This document shows, in pieces, positions 1 through 8,020 of a stretch of 23,398 bases of DNA. A program made the translations under genes and the position numbers. The stretch comes from DAOUEG01 sp964589285 (GTDB taxonomy: Bacteria > Chloroflexota > Dehalococcoidia > Dehalococcoidales > RBG-16-60-22): assembly GCA_964589285.1 (NCBI GenBank), contig CAZPSP010000023.1, positions 1 to 23,398 of the forward strand, given 5' to 3'. Position 1 is the first letter of the stretch, and each line of letters starts with the position of its first letter. Below the pieces are notes generated by a model. It had not been told where the DNA came from. It searched no databases and saw nothing but the letters and a program-made list of their open reading frames with translations.

Positions 1-2288
1 GGCTGAAGCTGGAACCCGAACGCGTCTGGATCACCATCTTCCGCGACGACGACGAGGCCTTCCGCCTTTGGCAGGAGACCGGCGTTCCGGCGGAACGCAT
101 CAAGCGGTTCGACGAAAAGGACAACTTCTGGGGCCCGGCCGGGAGTTCCGGCCCCTGCGGCCCCTGCTCGGAACTGCACTACGATTTCAAGCCCGGCCGG
201 CCCTGCGGTCCGGGCTGCGGCCCGAACTGCGATTGCGGCCGTTTTATGGAGTTCTGGAACCTCGTCTTTACCGAGTTCAACCAGGACGAGGCCGGTAACC
301 GAACGCCGCTGCCCAGGCCGAACATCGATACAGGTATGGGACTGGACCGCCTCGTGACCATGATGTCCGGCAAGTCCTCCATTTACGAGACAGACATCTT
401 CGCGGAAATACTGGAGACCGTCTCCCGGCTGACCGGTAAAAAATACGGCGCCAACCCGGAGGACGATAACGCCATGCGCGTCGTGGCGGAGCACGGCCGC
501 TCCATGACCTTCCTCATCGCCGATGGCGTCCTACCCGGCAACGAGGGCCGGGGCTACGTCCTGCGCCGCCTGCTGCGCCGGGCAACCATCTACGGCAAGC
601 GCCTGGGGTTGGACAAGCCATTCCTCACGGAACTGGCAGCAGCGGCCATCAAGAAGATGAGCCATGTCTACCCGGAACTTACCCAGCGCCGGGAATTCGT
701 CATGAAGACTATTCAGGCCGAGGAACAGCGCTTCTCCGAAACGCTGGCGACCGGCCTTGAGATCATCGATACCATCCTGGAAAAGCCCGAGACGAGACAA
801 TCGAAACGGGTTTCGGGCGTGGACGCCTTCCGTCTCTACGATACCTATGGTTTTCCGGTCGAACTGACGAAGGAGATCGTCGAGCGGCAGGGCATGACGG
901 TGGACATGGACGGCTTCGAGCGGGAGATGGAGAAGCAGCGGGAACGCGCCCGCGCCGCCCACAAGTTCGATATCGAAGCCAAAGACGGCTTCAAGCTCGG
1001 CAACATCGCCGCCACGGAATTCACCGGCTACACCTGCTTCGAGCAGGAGGCTGAGGTCCTGCGCCTCCTCGTCGAAGGCAGGATGGTGGACGCCGTCGAA
1101 GCCGGGCAGGAAGCCAGCGTCGTACTTGACGTAAGTCCTTTCTACGGCGAGATGGGCGGACAGGTCGGGGACTCCGGCGAGATCACTGGAGAGAAAAGCC
1201 GCTTTTCCGTCACGGATACTATCAAGGTGGAGCCGAATATCACCGTCCACAAGGGCACCGTCATCGAAGGCGCCTTGAAGGTCGGGGACAAGGTTACCGC
1301 CTCCGTTGACATCGACCGGCGACTGGACATCGCCCGGAACCATACCGCCACGCACCTTCTCCACGCCGCCCTGCGGCAGGTGCTCGGGGAGCACGTCCAG
1401 CAGCGCGGCTCGTCCGTAGGACCGGACCGGCTCAGGTTCGATTTCTCCCACCTCCAGCAGGTCACCCCGGAAGAACTGGTGCAGGTGGAGCACATCGTCA
1501 ATCAGCACATCAGGCTGAACCATGCCGTCCTGGACGAACAGACCGGCTACAAGCAGGCGGTCGCGGCCGGGGCCATGGCCCTGTTCGATGAGAAGTACGG
1601 TGATGTTGTGCGCGTCATGAAAATCGGCGAGCCCTCGGTCAGCGTGGAACTCTGCGGCGGTACGCACGTCAGCGCCACCGGCGAGATAGGGTATTTCCAC
1701 ATTGTGTCGGAAAGCAGCGTCGGGGCCGGCATACGGCGCATCGAGGCAGTCACCGGGCATGGCGCCGAGGACTTCATAGACAAGCGCCTGGCCGGGCTGG
1801 CGGAAGCAGCCCGACTGCTGGAAACCACGCCGGACGGCGTGAGTGACAAGATAGCCGCCTTGAAAGCGGAACTGGACGCCGAGCGCAAGAAGGTCGCTGC
1901 CATCGAAAAAGCCCAGGCTCGTAACGAGACCGAAGACCTTATGGATAAAGTGGTCAGCGTGGACGGCGTTAGTGTGCTGTCCGCCCGTGCTTCGTCCGGC
2001 AGTCCGCAGGTCCTCCGGGACATGGCGGATGTCCTGCGGGACAGGCTCGGCAGCGGGATTATCGTCCTCGGCGGGTTGAACGAAGGCCGTCCGGTCTTCG
2101 TGGCTGCGGTCACGCCGGACCTTGTCCAGAAAGGCTACAATGCCGGCAACATAATCCGTGAGGTCAGCAAGGCGACTGGCGGCGGCGGGGGCGGCAAGCC
2201 CAACTTCGCCCAAGCGGGCGGGCGCGACCCCAACAAGCTTGACGAGGCGCTGGCGCTGGTCCGTGACCTCGTGGCAAAGGGAGGCTAG
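1..2288 (+). CDS. alaS: Alanyl-tRNA synthetase, 3' part (5' end outside window)
   Basis: Class II aminoacyl-tRNA synthetase that charges tRNA-Ala in the cytoplasm and edits mischarged Ser/Gly. The reading frame is open from base 3, so the true start lies before the window; by comparison with the E. coli enzyme roughly 110-125 N-terminal residues are missing. Visible parts in order: catalytic-core segment FWGPAGSSGPCGPCSE near base 127; the segment NIDTGMGLDRL near base 320; the editing domain with the zinc ligands HTATHLLH near 1340 and CGGTH near 1650; a coiled-coil linker; and the C-terminal DHHA1 domain ending in a Gly-rich stretch followed by KPNFAQAGG near 2180. The stop TAG is at 2286-2288 and ruvX follows with no gap to speak of, so the two are very likely co-transcribed. 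A 617-codon antisense frame over this gene is a composition artefact. Confidence 0.97.
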   Translation, partial: LKLEPERVWITIFRDDDEAFRLWQETGVPAERIKRFDEKDNFWGPAGSSGPCGPCSELHYDFKPGRPCGPGCGPNCDCGRFMEFWNLVFTEFNQDEAGNRTPLPRPNIDTGMGLDRLVTMMSGKSSIYETDIFAEILETVSRLTGKKYGANPEDDNAMRVVAEHGRSMTFLIADGVLPGNEGRGYVLRRLLRRATIYGKRLGLDKPFLTELAAAAIKKMSHVYPELTQRREFVMKTIQAEEQRFSETLATGLEIIDTILEKPETRQSKRVSGVDAFRLYDTYGFPVELTKEIVERQGMTVDMDGFEREMEKQRERARAAHKFDIEAKDGFKLGNIAATEFTGYTCFEQEAEVLRLLVEGRMVDAVEAGQEASVVLDVSPFYGEMGGQVGDSGEITGEKSRFSVTDTIKVEPNITVHKGTVIEGALKVGDKVTASVDIDRRLDIARNHTATHLLHAALRQVLGEHVQQRGSSVGPDRLRFDFSHLQQVTPEELVQVEHIVNQHIRLNHAVLDEQTGYKQAVAAGAMALFDEKYGDVVRVMKIGEPSVSVELCGGTHVSATGEIGYFHIVSESSVGAGIRRIEAVTGHGAEDFIDKRLAGLAEAARLLETTPDGVSDKIAALKAELDAERKKVAAIEKAQARNETEDLMDKVVSVDGVSVLSARASSGSPQVLRDMADVLRDRLGSGIIVLGGLNEGRPVFVAAVTPDLVQKGYNAGNIIREVSKATGGGGGGKPNFAQAGGRDPNKLDEALALVRDLVAKGG

Positions 2289-2739
2289 TATCGCGCGTCT
2301 ACTTGGCCTGGATGTCGGCGATGTCCGTATCGGGGTGGCCCTCAGCGACCCCATGGGCATCCTCGCCAGTCCGGTCACCATCATCGAGCGCCGGAAGGGT
2401 GGCTTGGACTACGATGCCATCCTGGAACTGGCCCGCGCCAATGAAGTCGAGCAAATCGTCGTCGGGCTGCCGCTTTCCATGGACGGCGGTATGGGCAGCC
2501 AGGCGGAAAAGACGGCCGTTTTTACGGAAGAACTGCGCCGCCGTTCACCAATCCCGGTTGTCTATCAGGACGAACGTCTGTCAACAGTGGAAGCGCGGCG
2601 CATGGTGCGGGAAGCCCGTAAACCCGCCCGGACTGAACGGTACGATGCCGCGGCGGCGGCGCTTATCCTTCAGGAATATCTCGATGCCGCCCGCCCCGCC
2701 ATGTACCCGGATGACGAGCGGGATACGCCCGTTTCCTGA
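2263..2739 (+). CDS. ruvX: RuvX/YqgF family Holliday-junction resolvase-like nuclease
   Basis: RNase H-fold protein of the RuvX (YqgF) family, associated with Holliday-junction resolution and with 16S rRNA 5'-end processing. The three acidic active-site regions are visible: LGLDVGDVRIGVALSD at the N-terminus, DERLSTVEA in the middle and the C-terminal DAAAAALILQEYLD, plus the family signature VVGLPLSMDGG. The start is uncertain. GTG at 2263 is the only canonical start that keeps the first Asp without a long overlap; it overlaps alaS by 26 nt and has no good ribosome site. An ATC at 2290 lies 5 nt after GGGAGG (2279-2284) and would give a protein starting Met-Ala-Arg-Leu-Leu-Gly-Leu-Asp, about 149 residues and exactly like typical family members. 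The first downstream ATG (2353) would delete the active-site Asp. The 3' end lies 8 bp from the convergent lipoprotein gene. Confidence 0.93.
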   Translation: MTSWQREASIARLLGLDVGDVRIGVALSDPMGILASPVTIIERRKGGLDYDAILELARANEVEQIVVGLPLSMDGGMGSQAEKTAVFTEELRRRSPIPVVYQDERLSTVEARRMVREARKPARTERYDAAAAALILQEYLDAARPAMYPDDERDTPVS

Positions 2740-2747
2740 AGCCGGGA

Positions 2748-3539
2748 CTACCAGGACTGTGTCAGCCTGTCCATCAGGGTGTTGAATTTTTCTGGTTTCA
2801 GCTTGCCGGAGACTTTTATAAACCCGCCTTCTTTCATTATCCGTGCGTCGGTTATGCCGCAGCGTTCCAGGAAATCGGCGAGGGCTACCACAGAACCGTT
2901 ATCCATCTTGAAAACGCCCGTCACGGTCAGTGGGGTTTCTTTGTCCGCGCCGTAGTCCAGCGAGAGTGCCAGGACCGTATCCTTGCCGGCGATGGTGAAG
3001 TTCTTCACCCCGGCTGTAAAAACGCCGTCAGGAAGCTGGTCGATGATCTCCTGGAAGTCGGCGTACATAACGGCGGAAGGCTCGTGGTGATGGATGATTG
3101 TCTCTTCGGTGTAGTCTTTGACACTGACTACCAGCACATTTTCAAGGGTAAAGGAGTCCCAGAAATTGTCAGTCCGTGTGACTGGCAGCGTACCGACCTG
3201 GATCTCTTCGCCGGTTCCGTCATCATAGACAGGGATGTCGCCATCGAAGGTGTAACACAGGCCGGTCAGGTTTCCGTCACGTGACGCCATTCCCAGCGAT
3301 GCCGGCTCTGCTCCGGCGGGCAGCGTTTGTTCCGTCAGCGTGTTCCACATCTCTCCAATGTCCGGGACCGTTTTCAGTATGCCGGCCCCGATGACGAACA
3401 GGCTGTCGGTTTCCCGCGGCATGACCTTCATCATCTCGGTAAGCGTGGCCCGTTCCGTCGGACCGCAGCCGGTTGGGCTGATGGCTATGGTCAACAATAG
3501 GATAATTGCGGTGATGATATTTCGAGTCGTTTTATGCAT
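2748..3539 (-). CDS. Putative exported lipoprotein of unknown function
   Basis: 263 residues, family not recognised. The N-terminus MHKTTRNIITAIILLLTIAI is a positively charged start plus hydrophobic core, followed by SPTGCG. Cys25 is a possible lipid-attachment site, although the residues before it (Pro-Thr-Gly) are a weak lipobox. The rest is soluble, rich in Asp and Thr with alternating beta-like segments, and carries a run of three His near the middle. Two Cys besides Cys25 are present (GLCYTF and ERCGI). The ATG at 3537-3539 is preceded by GGAAG at a suitable distance. The gene is monocistronic: convergent with ruvX on one side and divergent from dnaJ on the other. A TATACT box (3552-3557, - strand) lies very close to the start but has no convincing -35, so I do not list a promoter. 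Confidence 0.8.
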   Translation of the reverse strand: MHKTTRNIITAIILLLTIAISPTGCGPTERATLTEMMKVMPRETDSLFVIGAGILKTVPDIGEMWNTLTEQTLPAGAEPASLGMASRDGNLTGLCYTFDGDIPVYDDGTGEEIQVGTLPVTRTDNFWDSFTLENVLVVSVKDYTEETIIHHHEPSAVMYADFQEIIDQLPDGVFTAGVKNFTIAGKDTVLALSLDYGADKETPLTVTGVFKMDNGSVVALADFLERCGITDARIMKEGGFIKVSGKLKPEKFNTLMDRLTQSW

Positions 3540-3626
3540 GTCGCTTCCGGCAGTATACTATATTTGTCGTCACTATCATACCTTGCCTGTTACGGCGGCG
3601 CATGGTAGCTGGTACGCATCTTTCGC

Positions 3627-3661
3627 CCGCTTCGCGGCGGCTTGACGGAGCGGCGTTTTTT
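3627..3661 (+). terminator. Intrinsic terminator-like hairpin upstream of dnaJ
   Basis: The + strand has CCGCTTCG (3627-3634) pairing with CGGAGCGG (3646-3653), an 8-bp stem with one G-T wobble and an 11-nt loop, followed two bases later by six T (3656-3661). It lies just before the dnaJ promoter. The nearest + strand gene end upstream is ruvX at 2739, so the transcript it would stop either reads antisense through the lipoprotein gene or starts locally. Confidence 0.5.
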
Positions 3662-3675
3662 AGGTGTTAGCTTTG

Positions 3676-3705
3676 TTGACAAGCATTTTCCCCCGCGAGT
3701 ATTAT
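3676..3705 (+). promoter_or_regulatory. Sigma70-type promoter of dnaJ
   Basis: A perfect -35 TTGACA (3676-3681) is followed after 18 bp by TATTAT (3700-3705), one mismatch from consensus. Predicted transcription start is near 3712, giving a leader of about 58 nt. I see no CIRCE element (TTAGCACTC-N9-GAGTGCTAA), so HrcA control is not supported. Confidence 0.7.
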
Positions 3706-3769
3706 GAAATTGATAGTGTGCGCATCGCGCCTCAAGAAATGAAACAGATGGGGAGACCCGGAAATAAAA

Positions 3770-4834
3770 ATGGCGATTAAACGAGACTATTACGAGGTGC
3801 TTGGCATTTCCCGTAACGCCTCTCATGAAGAAGTAAGAAAAGCGTTCCGCAAACTGGCCTTCGAATACCATCCGGACCGCAATCACGAGCCGGGGGCCTC
3901 GGACAAGTTCAAGGAGATCAATGAAGCCTATGAAGTGCTCTCTGATACCGACAAGCGGGCCGCATACGACCGCTATGGGCACAACGGGCCGGATAACATG
4001 TTCGGGCAGGGGTTCAGCGGGTTCGACATGGGCGGCTTCGGAGACATCTTCGAGGCTTTCTTCGGCGGGAGCGGGACCCGTACGCAACGCCAGACAGCCC
4101 AGCGCGGCGCCGATCTCCGTTACCGGTTCAGCATTACCTTTGAAGAAGCCGCACTCGGTAGTGAAAAAGAACTGGAAATAGTCCGTAGTGAGGTCTGTGA
4201 AGTATGCCACGGCACACGCGCCAACCCCGGCAGTAAGCCGGAACGGTGCCCCAACTGTGACGGGGCCGGCGAAGTACGCCGCGTCCAGCGGAGCATCTTC
4301 GGGCAGTTCGTCAATTCCGCCATCTGTCCGCAATGCCAGGGTGAAGGAGTAATCATCAGCGACCCCTGTAAAGAATGCAAGGGTACTGGCGTGCAGAAAA
4401 AGAAGCGTACCGTGGCCGTCAAGATACCGGCGGGCGTCGCGTCCGGCAATATTATCCGTATCAGTAACGAAGGCCATGCCGGGCAGCGCGGCGGTGGGGC
4501 CGGTAATCTTTACGTGGAGGTTGCGGTCGCAAAACATCAGTACTTCGAGCGTGAAGGCGATGACGTTATCTATCAACTGCCGGTAAATATTGCTCAGGCA
4601 GCCCTCGGCACGGAGATCGAGGTACCCACGCTGCACGGCCCCTATAAGGTCAAGGTGCCGGCCGGCAGCCAGTCCGGCAAGGTATTCCGGATCAAGGAAT
4701 GGGGCGTACCGCATCTCAGGGCGCGCGGCGCCGGCGATCAACTTGTGGTTTTGAAAGTAGAAACGCCGGAGAACCTGACCAAAGAGCAGAAGAAGCTCCT
4801 CGAAGAGCTGGCGAAGACTTTAGAGAAGAAGTAA
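3770..4834 (+). CDS. dnaJ: Chaperone protein DnaJ (Hsp40, type I)
   Basis: Co-chaperone that stimulates the ATPase of DnaK and delivers unfolded clients; cytoplasmic. 354 residues, a little shorter than E. coli DnaJ. Order: J domain (about 4-70) with the HPD tripeptide at 34-36; a Gly/Phe-rich linker (about 70-100); the zinc-finger domain with four Cys pairs at 143/146, 160/163, 186/189 and 200/203; then C-terminal substrate-binding domains with an acidic/Lys-rich tail. Repeats two to four fit CxxCxGxG, but the first reads CEVCHGTR and lacks the final Gly; all eight zinc ligands are present. The ATG at 3770 begins MAIKRDYYEVLGI, as expected. No dnaK, grpE or hrcA is adjacent, and the gene has its own strong promoter. 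It converges on gpsA with a 16-bp gap. Confidence 0.97.
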   Translation: MAIKRDYYEVLGISRNASHEEVRKAFRKLAFEYHPDRNHEPGASDKFKEINEAYEVLSDTDKRAAYDRYGHNGPDNMFGQGFSGFDMGGFGDIFEAFFGGSGTRTQRQTAQRGADLRYRFSITFEEAALGSEKELEIVRSEVCEVCHGTRANPGSKPERCPNCDGAGEVRRVQRSIFGQFVNSAICPQCQGEGVIISDPCKECKGTGVQKKKRTVAVKIPAGVASGNIIRISNEGHAGQRGGGAGNLYVEVAVAKHQYFEREGDDVIYQLPVNIAQAALGTEIEVPTLHGPYKVKVPAGSQSGKVFRIKEWGVPHLRARGAGDQLVVLKVETPENLTKEQKKLLEELAKTLEKK

Positions 4835-4850
4835 TCTATAGCTCTTTCTC

Positions 4851-5927
4851 TTATTGATTGCTGGCTGCCGGCCTGGAGTCCCTGCCGGCTCGGCGGAAAA
4901 CGGAAAAGAGCCTCCATCGCCGGCCTACCAGTTCGTGTTTGACATTGCCGCCCATAAGTCTCTGGGCTCCGTCCTTCGGTAAAAGGCCCTCATAAAGGAC
5001 TTTGTAGATGGTATCGGTAATCGGCATTTCCAGTCCGAGCTTCTCGGCGATCGTGTGCGCGGCGAGCGTGGTATTGACACCCTCGGCCACCTCGTCCATG
5101 GAATCGAGGATCTCTTCCAGGGTACGGCCACGGGCCAGTTCCTCACCCACATGATGGTTACGGCTCAAGCGGCTGGCGCAGGTGGTGATAACGTCTCCCA
5201 GACCGGCCAGCCCGGAAAACGTCAAAGGATTCGCCCCGAGGGCAATACCGAGCGCGGTGATCTCCGTCAGACCGCGGGTGATGAACGCCGCCTTGGCATT
5301 ATCGCCGTAATCGAGGCCGTCAGCGATGCCCGCTCCGAGGGCGATGATGTTCTTTAACGACCCGCCCAGTTCCACGCCAGTGATATCGGAATTAGTAAAA
5401 ACACAGAAACCGGGACAGGTCAGCAGCTTCTGGGCTTTCTTGGCCGTGTCCATGTTCTCCGAGGCTACTACCGCCGCGGCGGGCATGTCCTGCATCACTT
5501 CCCGTGCCAGGTTCGGGCCGGAAAGCACACATATATTGCTCCTCAGCTTCTCATCGATTTCTTCCGCAATGACTTCGGACATGCGTTTGTTGCTGCCGGT
5601 TTCGAGTCCCTTGGAAACACTGATGATGAGCGTGGATTTGGTCAGGAAGCTGGCCGCTTGGGAGATGTTCTGACGCATGGTCGCCGAAGGAACCGCGATG
5701 ATCAGAGCGTTAACGTCATCAAGGGCCTCGGCTATCCGGGAGGTAAAGGTCATCCCGGGCGGCACTGCAATATCCGCGAATTTATTCTGATCGAGGCCGT
5801 TTTTCGTCAGCCTGGCGGCTTCTTTTTCGGTACGCGCCCAGATACGCACTTCATCGTTCTTACGCGCCATGATGAGACCCAGGGTAATGCCCCAACTGGT
5901 GGTACCGATAACGGCGAATTTTGACAT
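4851..5927 (-). CDS. gpsA: Glycerol-3-phosphate dehydrogenase [NAD(P)+]
   Basis: Reduces dihydroxyacetone phosphate to sn-glycerol-3-phosphate, the backbone for phospholipids and the substrate of the PlsY encoded just upstream. 358 residues. The N-terminal nucleotide-binding fold begins FAVIGTTSWGITL; the usual GxGxxG appears as GTTSWG, so the middle Gly is replaced while the Ser-Trp-Gly typical of GpsA is kept. Other family marks: ISVSKGLE (about 103-109), LSGPNLAREV, GSLKNIIALGAGI with the catalytic Lys at 192, GDNAKAAFITRGL, and VAEGVNTT. The last 20 or so residues form a basic extension (RRWRLFSVFRRAGRD) beyond the usual end. The ATG (5925-5927) has no clear Shine-Dalgarno sequence; the gene is 26 bp behind plsY and probably depends on transcription from der. 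Confidence 0.96.
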   Translation of the reverse strand: MSKFAVIGTTSWGITLGLIMARKNDEVRIWARTEKEAARLTKNGLDQNKFADIAVPPGMTFTSRIAEALDDVNALIIAVPSATMRQNISQAASFLTKSTLIISVSKGLETGSNKRMSEVIAEEIDEKLRSNICVLSGPNLAREVMQDMPAAAVVASENMDTAKKAQKLLTCPGFCVFTNSDITGVELGGSLKNIIALGAGIADGLDYGDNAKAAFITRGLTEITALGIALGANPLTFSGLAGLGDVITTCASRLSRNHHVGEELARGRTLEEILDSMDEVAEGVNTTLAAHTIAEKLGLEMPITDTIYKVLYEGLLPKDGAQRLMGGNVKHELVGRRWRLFSVFRRAGRDSRPAASNQ

Positions 5928-5953
5928 AATCTTAGGCTAGCAGGTTACCGCGG

Positions 5954-6625
5954 TTATTTCAAGGAGGTGCGTGAAGGCTCCGGTCCGGGCGGTGAGGTAT
6001 CGTCTATTTTCCTCTCCGTACCGTTCATCAGGCGCGAGATATTGTCGCGGTGCATGATGTAGACAAAGATGCAGCCTACCAAGGCGAAGATAAGATACTG
6101 GAAAGGCGGCGAGGGAGCTAGAAAATCGATGCTCAGAAGGCCCATTATCGCCGTGTAGACGAAGGCCAGCACGGAACCGGTAATCGAACCTAGAGACATG
6201 TACTTGCTCCGGAACCCCAGGCCTAGGACACAGAGCCCGCCGAGCAGGGCCGCCGGCCAGTACATGCCCGCCATGCCGCCCATGAAAGTGGCAACACCAC
6301 GGCCTCCCTTGAAACCGAGGAAGACCGACCAGGTATGTCCCGCTATGGCAGCCAAGCCGCCAATGACCCGGGCCGGTTCAGGATTGTCCTGTACGATAAG
6401 CCCGGCGAAGATGACTGCGAGAACCCCTTTGATTACATCGAGGAAGAGTGATGCCGCCGCCGCTTTCTTGCCCGCCACCCTCATCACATTGGTCATGCCG
6501 ATCTTGCCGCTCCCGATGGTGCGGACGTCTTTCTTGGTAACCAGTCTGGCAATGATGAGGCCGAACGGAATGGAACCAAGCAGGTAACTGAGAACGATAA
6601 CGGCGATATAGAGACCGGCGGTCAC
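5954..6625 (-). CDS. plsY: Glycerol-3-phosphate acyltransferase PlsY
   Basis: Integral membrane enzyme that transfers an acyl group from acyl-phosphate to glycerol-3-phosphate, the first acylation step of phospholipid synthesis. 223 residues with about five hydrophobic segments. The three conserved loop motifs are visible: GSIPFGLIIAR near the N-terminus, GSGKIGMTNVMRV (usually GSGNxGATN; here Lys and Met replace Asn and Ala), and GHTWSVFLGFKGGRGVATF. The start is GTG (6623-6625), overlapping the der stop by 4 nt in a GTGA arrangement, with an AGGGG-type ribosome site inside the der 3' end, so translation is probably coupled. The C-terminal tail is hydrophilic and Pro/Ser-rich. Confidence 0.95.
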   Translation of the reverse strand: MTAGLYIAVIVLSYLLGSIPFGLIIARLVTKKDVRTIGSGKIGMTNVMRVAGKKAAAASLFLDVIKGVLAVIFAGLIVQDNPEPARVIGGLAAIAGHTWSVFLGFKGGRGVATFMGGMAGMYWPAALLGGLCVLGLGFRSKYMSLGSITGSVLAFVYTAIMGLLSIDFLAPSPPFQYLIFALVGCIFVYIMHRDNISRLMNGTERKIDDTSPPGPEPSRTSLK

Positions 6626-7941
6626 GATTCACCCCTTGTCTTGAAAACGAGCCGAAGAGGCGTTCCATGAAACCCGAAGGCTTCCCGGAGCTTGTTTTCC
6701 AGGTAGCGACGGTAGGAAAAATGGACCAGCGAAGCATCGTTGGTGAAAAAGATGAAAGTAGGAGGATTTACTTCAGCCTGGGTGGCATACAGGATCTTTA
6801 GTTGCTTCGTCCGTTGACGCGGGCGGGTATGGGCGGCTACAGCCCGTTCGATGACATCATTTACCGTGGCGGTGGTCAGTCGCTTCTGCCTCTCCCGGTA
6901 GACCTGGCTTACCAAGGGCATAATACGTTCGACTCCCTGTCCGGTTATCGCTGAAGTATATATGATTGGTGCGTAATTGGCAAATCTGAAAGTATTTCTT
7001 ACCTGCTGGTTCCACTCCCGGACATTTTTTTCTTCGATGAGGTCCCACTTGTTGACCACGATGATGAACCCCTTGAACGCTTCCTGGATGTAACCGCCGA
7101 TGTGCGTATCCTGACTGGTGTTCATTTCCGTGGCGTCCAGTACGAGCAGGGCGATGTCCGCCCGGTCGATGGCTTCCCGCGAGCGCAGGACGCTGTATTT
7201 TTCAATGCCTTTTTCGATCTTGCCCCGTCGCCGGATGCCCGCGGTATCGATGAGCAGCATTGGCTGACCTTCCCAGGTTATCAGGGTGTCAACGGCGTCC
7301 CGCGTGGTGCCGGGAACGTTATCAACGATAGCCCGGTTATCACCGACGAGGGTGTTAAGCAGCGCGGACTTGCCTACGTTGGGCCTGCCCACGATGGCAA
7401 TCTTGATGGTCTCGCGGGCGGGAACGGTCTCATGGCCTGCTTCAGGAAGAGAAGCTACTATTTTGTCAAGAAGATCGGCAACGCCGCGGCCGTGATGGGC
7501 GCTGATGGTGATCGGCTCGCCGAGGGCCAGTTCGTAGAATTCCAGGGCGTCGGTTTCCAGCTTATCATTATCGACCTTGTTCACTACGAGCAGCACCGGC
7601 TTGTCTTTGGCGATGCGTCGCAACATATCGGCGATGTTGAGGTCGGAGGCGGTGATGCCGTCGCGTACATCAACCAGGTCCACGATGACATCGGCCTGGT
7701 CGATGGCGGTCTGTATCTGCGAGCGGATGCCCTTGGCGACCGGCGAATCAGGTTCCAGTTCCAGCCCGCCGGTATCGATGAGGGTGAAGTCGCGGCCTCC
7801 CCAGCTGGCATCCGCCATGTTGCGGTCGCGCGTCGTTCCGGGCAGGTCTTCAATGATGGCCAGCCGCCTGCCTACGATGCGGTTCATGAGGGTGGACTTG
7901 CCGGAATTGGGCCTTCCCACGATGGCGACGACTGGTTTCAC
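6622..7941 (-). CDS. der: Ribosome-associated GTPase Der (EngA)
   Basis: Essential double GTPase needed for maturation of the 50S ribosomal subunit. 439 residues. First G domain: P-loop GRPNSGKST at 9-17, DTGG, NKVD. Second G domain from about residue 180: GRPNVGKSALLN, DTAGIRRR, NKWD. A C-terminal KH-like domain follows. In the first P-loop Ser replaces the common Val (GRPNVGKS); the essential Gly-Lys-Ser is intact. The start is GTG (7939-7941) with AAGGAG 8 nt upstream, giving MKPVVAIVGRPN. It heads a der-plsY-gpsA unit, separated from the upstream membrane-protein gene by 79 bp that contain an extended -10 promoter. Confidence 0.97.
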   Translation of the reverse strand: MKPVVAIVGRPNSGKSTLMNRIVGRRLAIIEDLPGTTRDRNMADASWGGRDFTLIDTGGLELEPDSPVAKGIRSQIQTAIDQADVIVDLVDVRDGITASDLNIADMLRRIAKDKPVLLVVNKVDNDKLETDALEFYELALGEPITISAHHGRGVADLLDKIVASLPEAGHETVPARETIKIAIVGRPNVGKSALLNTLVGDNRAIVDNVPGTTRDAVDTLITWEGQPMLLIDTAGIRRRGKIEKGIEKYSVLRSREAIDRADIALLVLDATEMNTSQDTHIGGYIQEAFKGFIIVVNKWDLIEEKNVREWNQQVRNTFRFANYAPIIYTSAITGQGVERIMPLVSQVYRERQKRLTTATVNDVIERAVAAHTRPRQRTKQLKILYATQAEVNPPTFIFFTNDASLVHFSYRRYLENKLREAFGFHGTPLRLVFKTRGES

Positions 7942-7963
7942 TGGTATGACTCCTTATCTATTC

Positions 7964-7972
7964 ATTGTACCA
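7964..7972 (-). promoter_or_regulatory. Extended -10 promoter of der-plsY-gpsA
   Basis: On the - strand the sequence reads TGGTACAAT: a TACAAT -10 box (7964-7969) preceded by the TGn extension. No good -35 is present at 16-18 bp; a TTGACC lies too close (13 bp). The predicted start near 7957 gives a leader of about 16 nt that still contains the AAGGAG ribosome site. Confidence 0.5.
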
Positions 7973-8020
7973 GCCGGAGGCAGGTCAAGGCTATAGAGGC
8001 CGGAAACCTCAAATATAAAG

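Noticed and set aside
531..2384. 617-codon open frame antisense to alaS
   Set aside because: It mirrors the strong family-level alaS frame; long antisense frames are expected in GC-rich coding DNA, and the translation shows no recognisable domain.
3540..3770. HrcA/CIRCE operator upstream of dnaJ
   Set aside because: I looked for TTAGCACTC and its complement at 9-bp spacing; only a partial TTAG is present with no paired half.
3590..4741. 383-codon open frame antisense to dnaJ
   Set aside because: dnaJ on the + strand has all domains and zinc ligands; the antisense product has no family features and would begin inside dnaJ.
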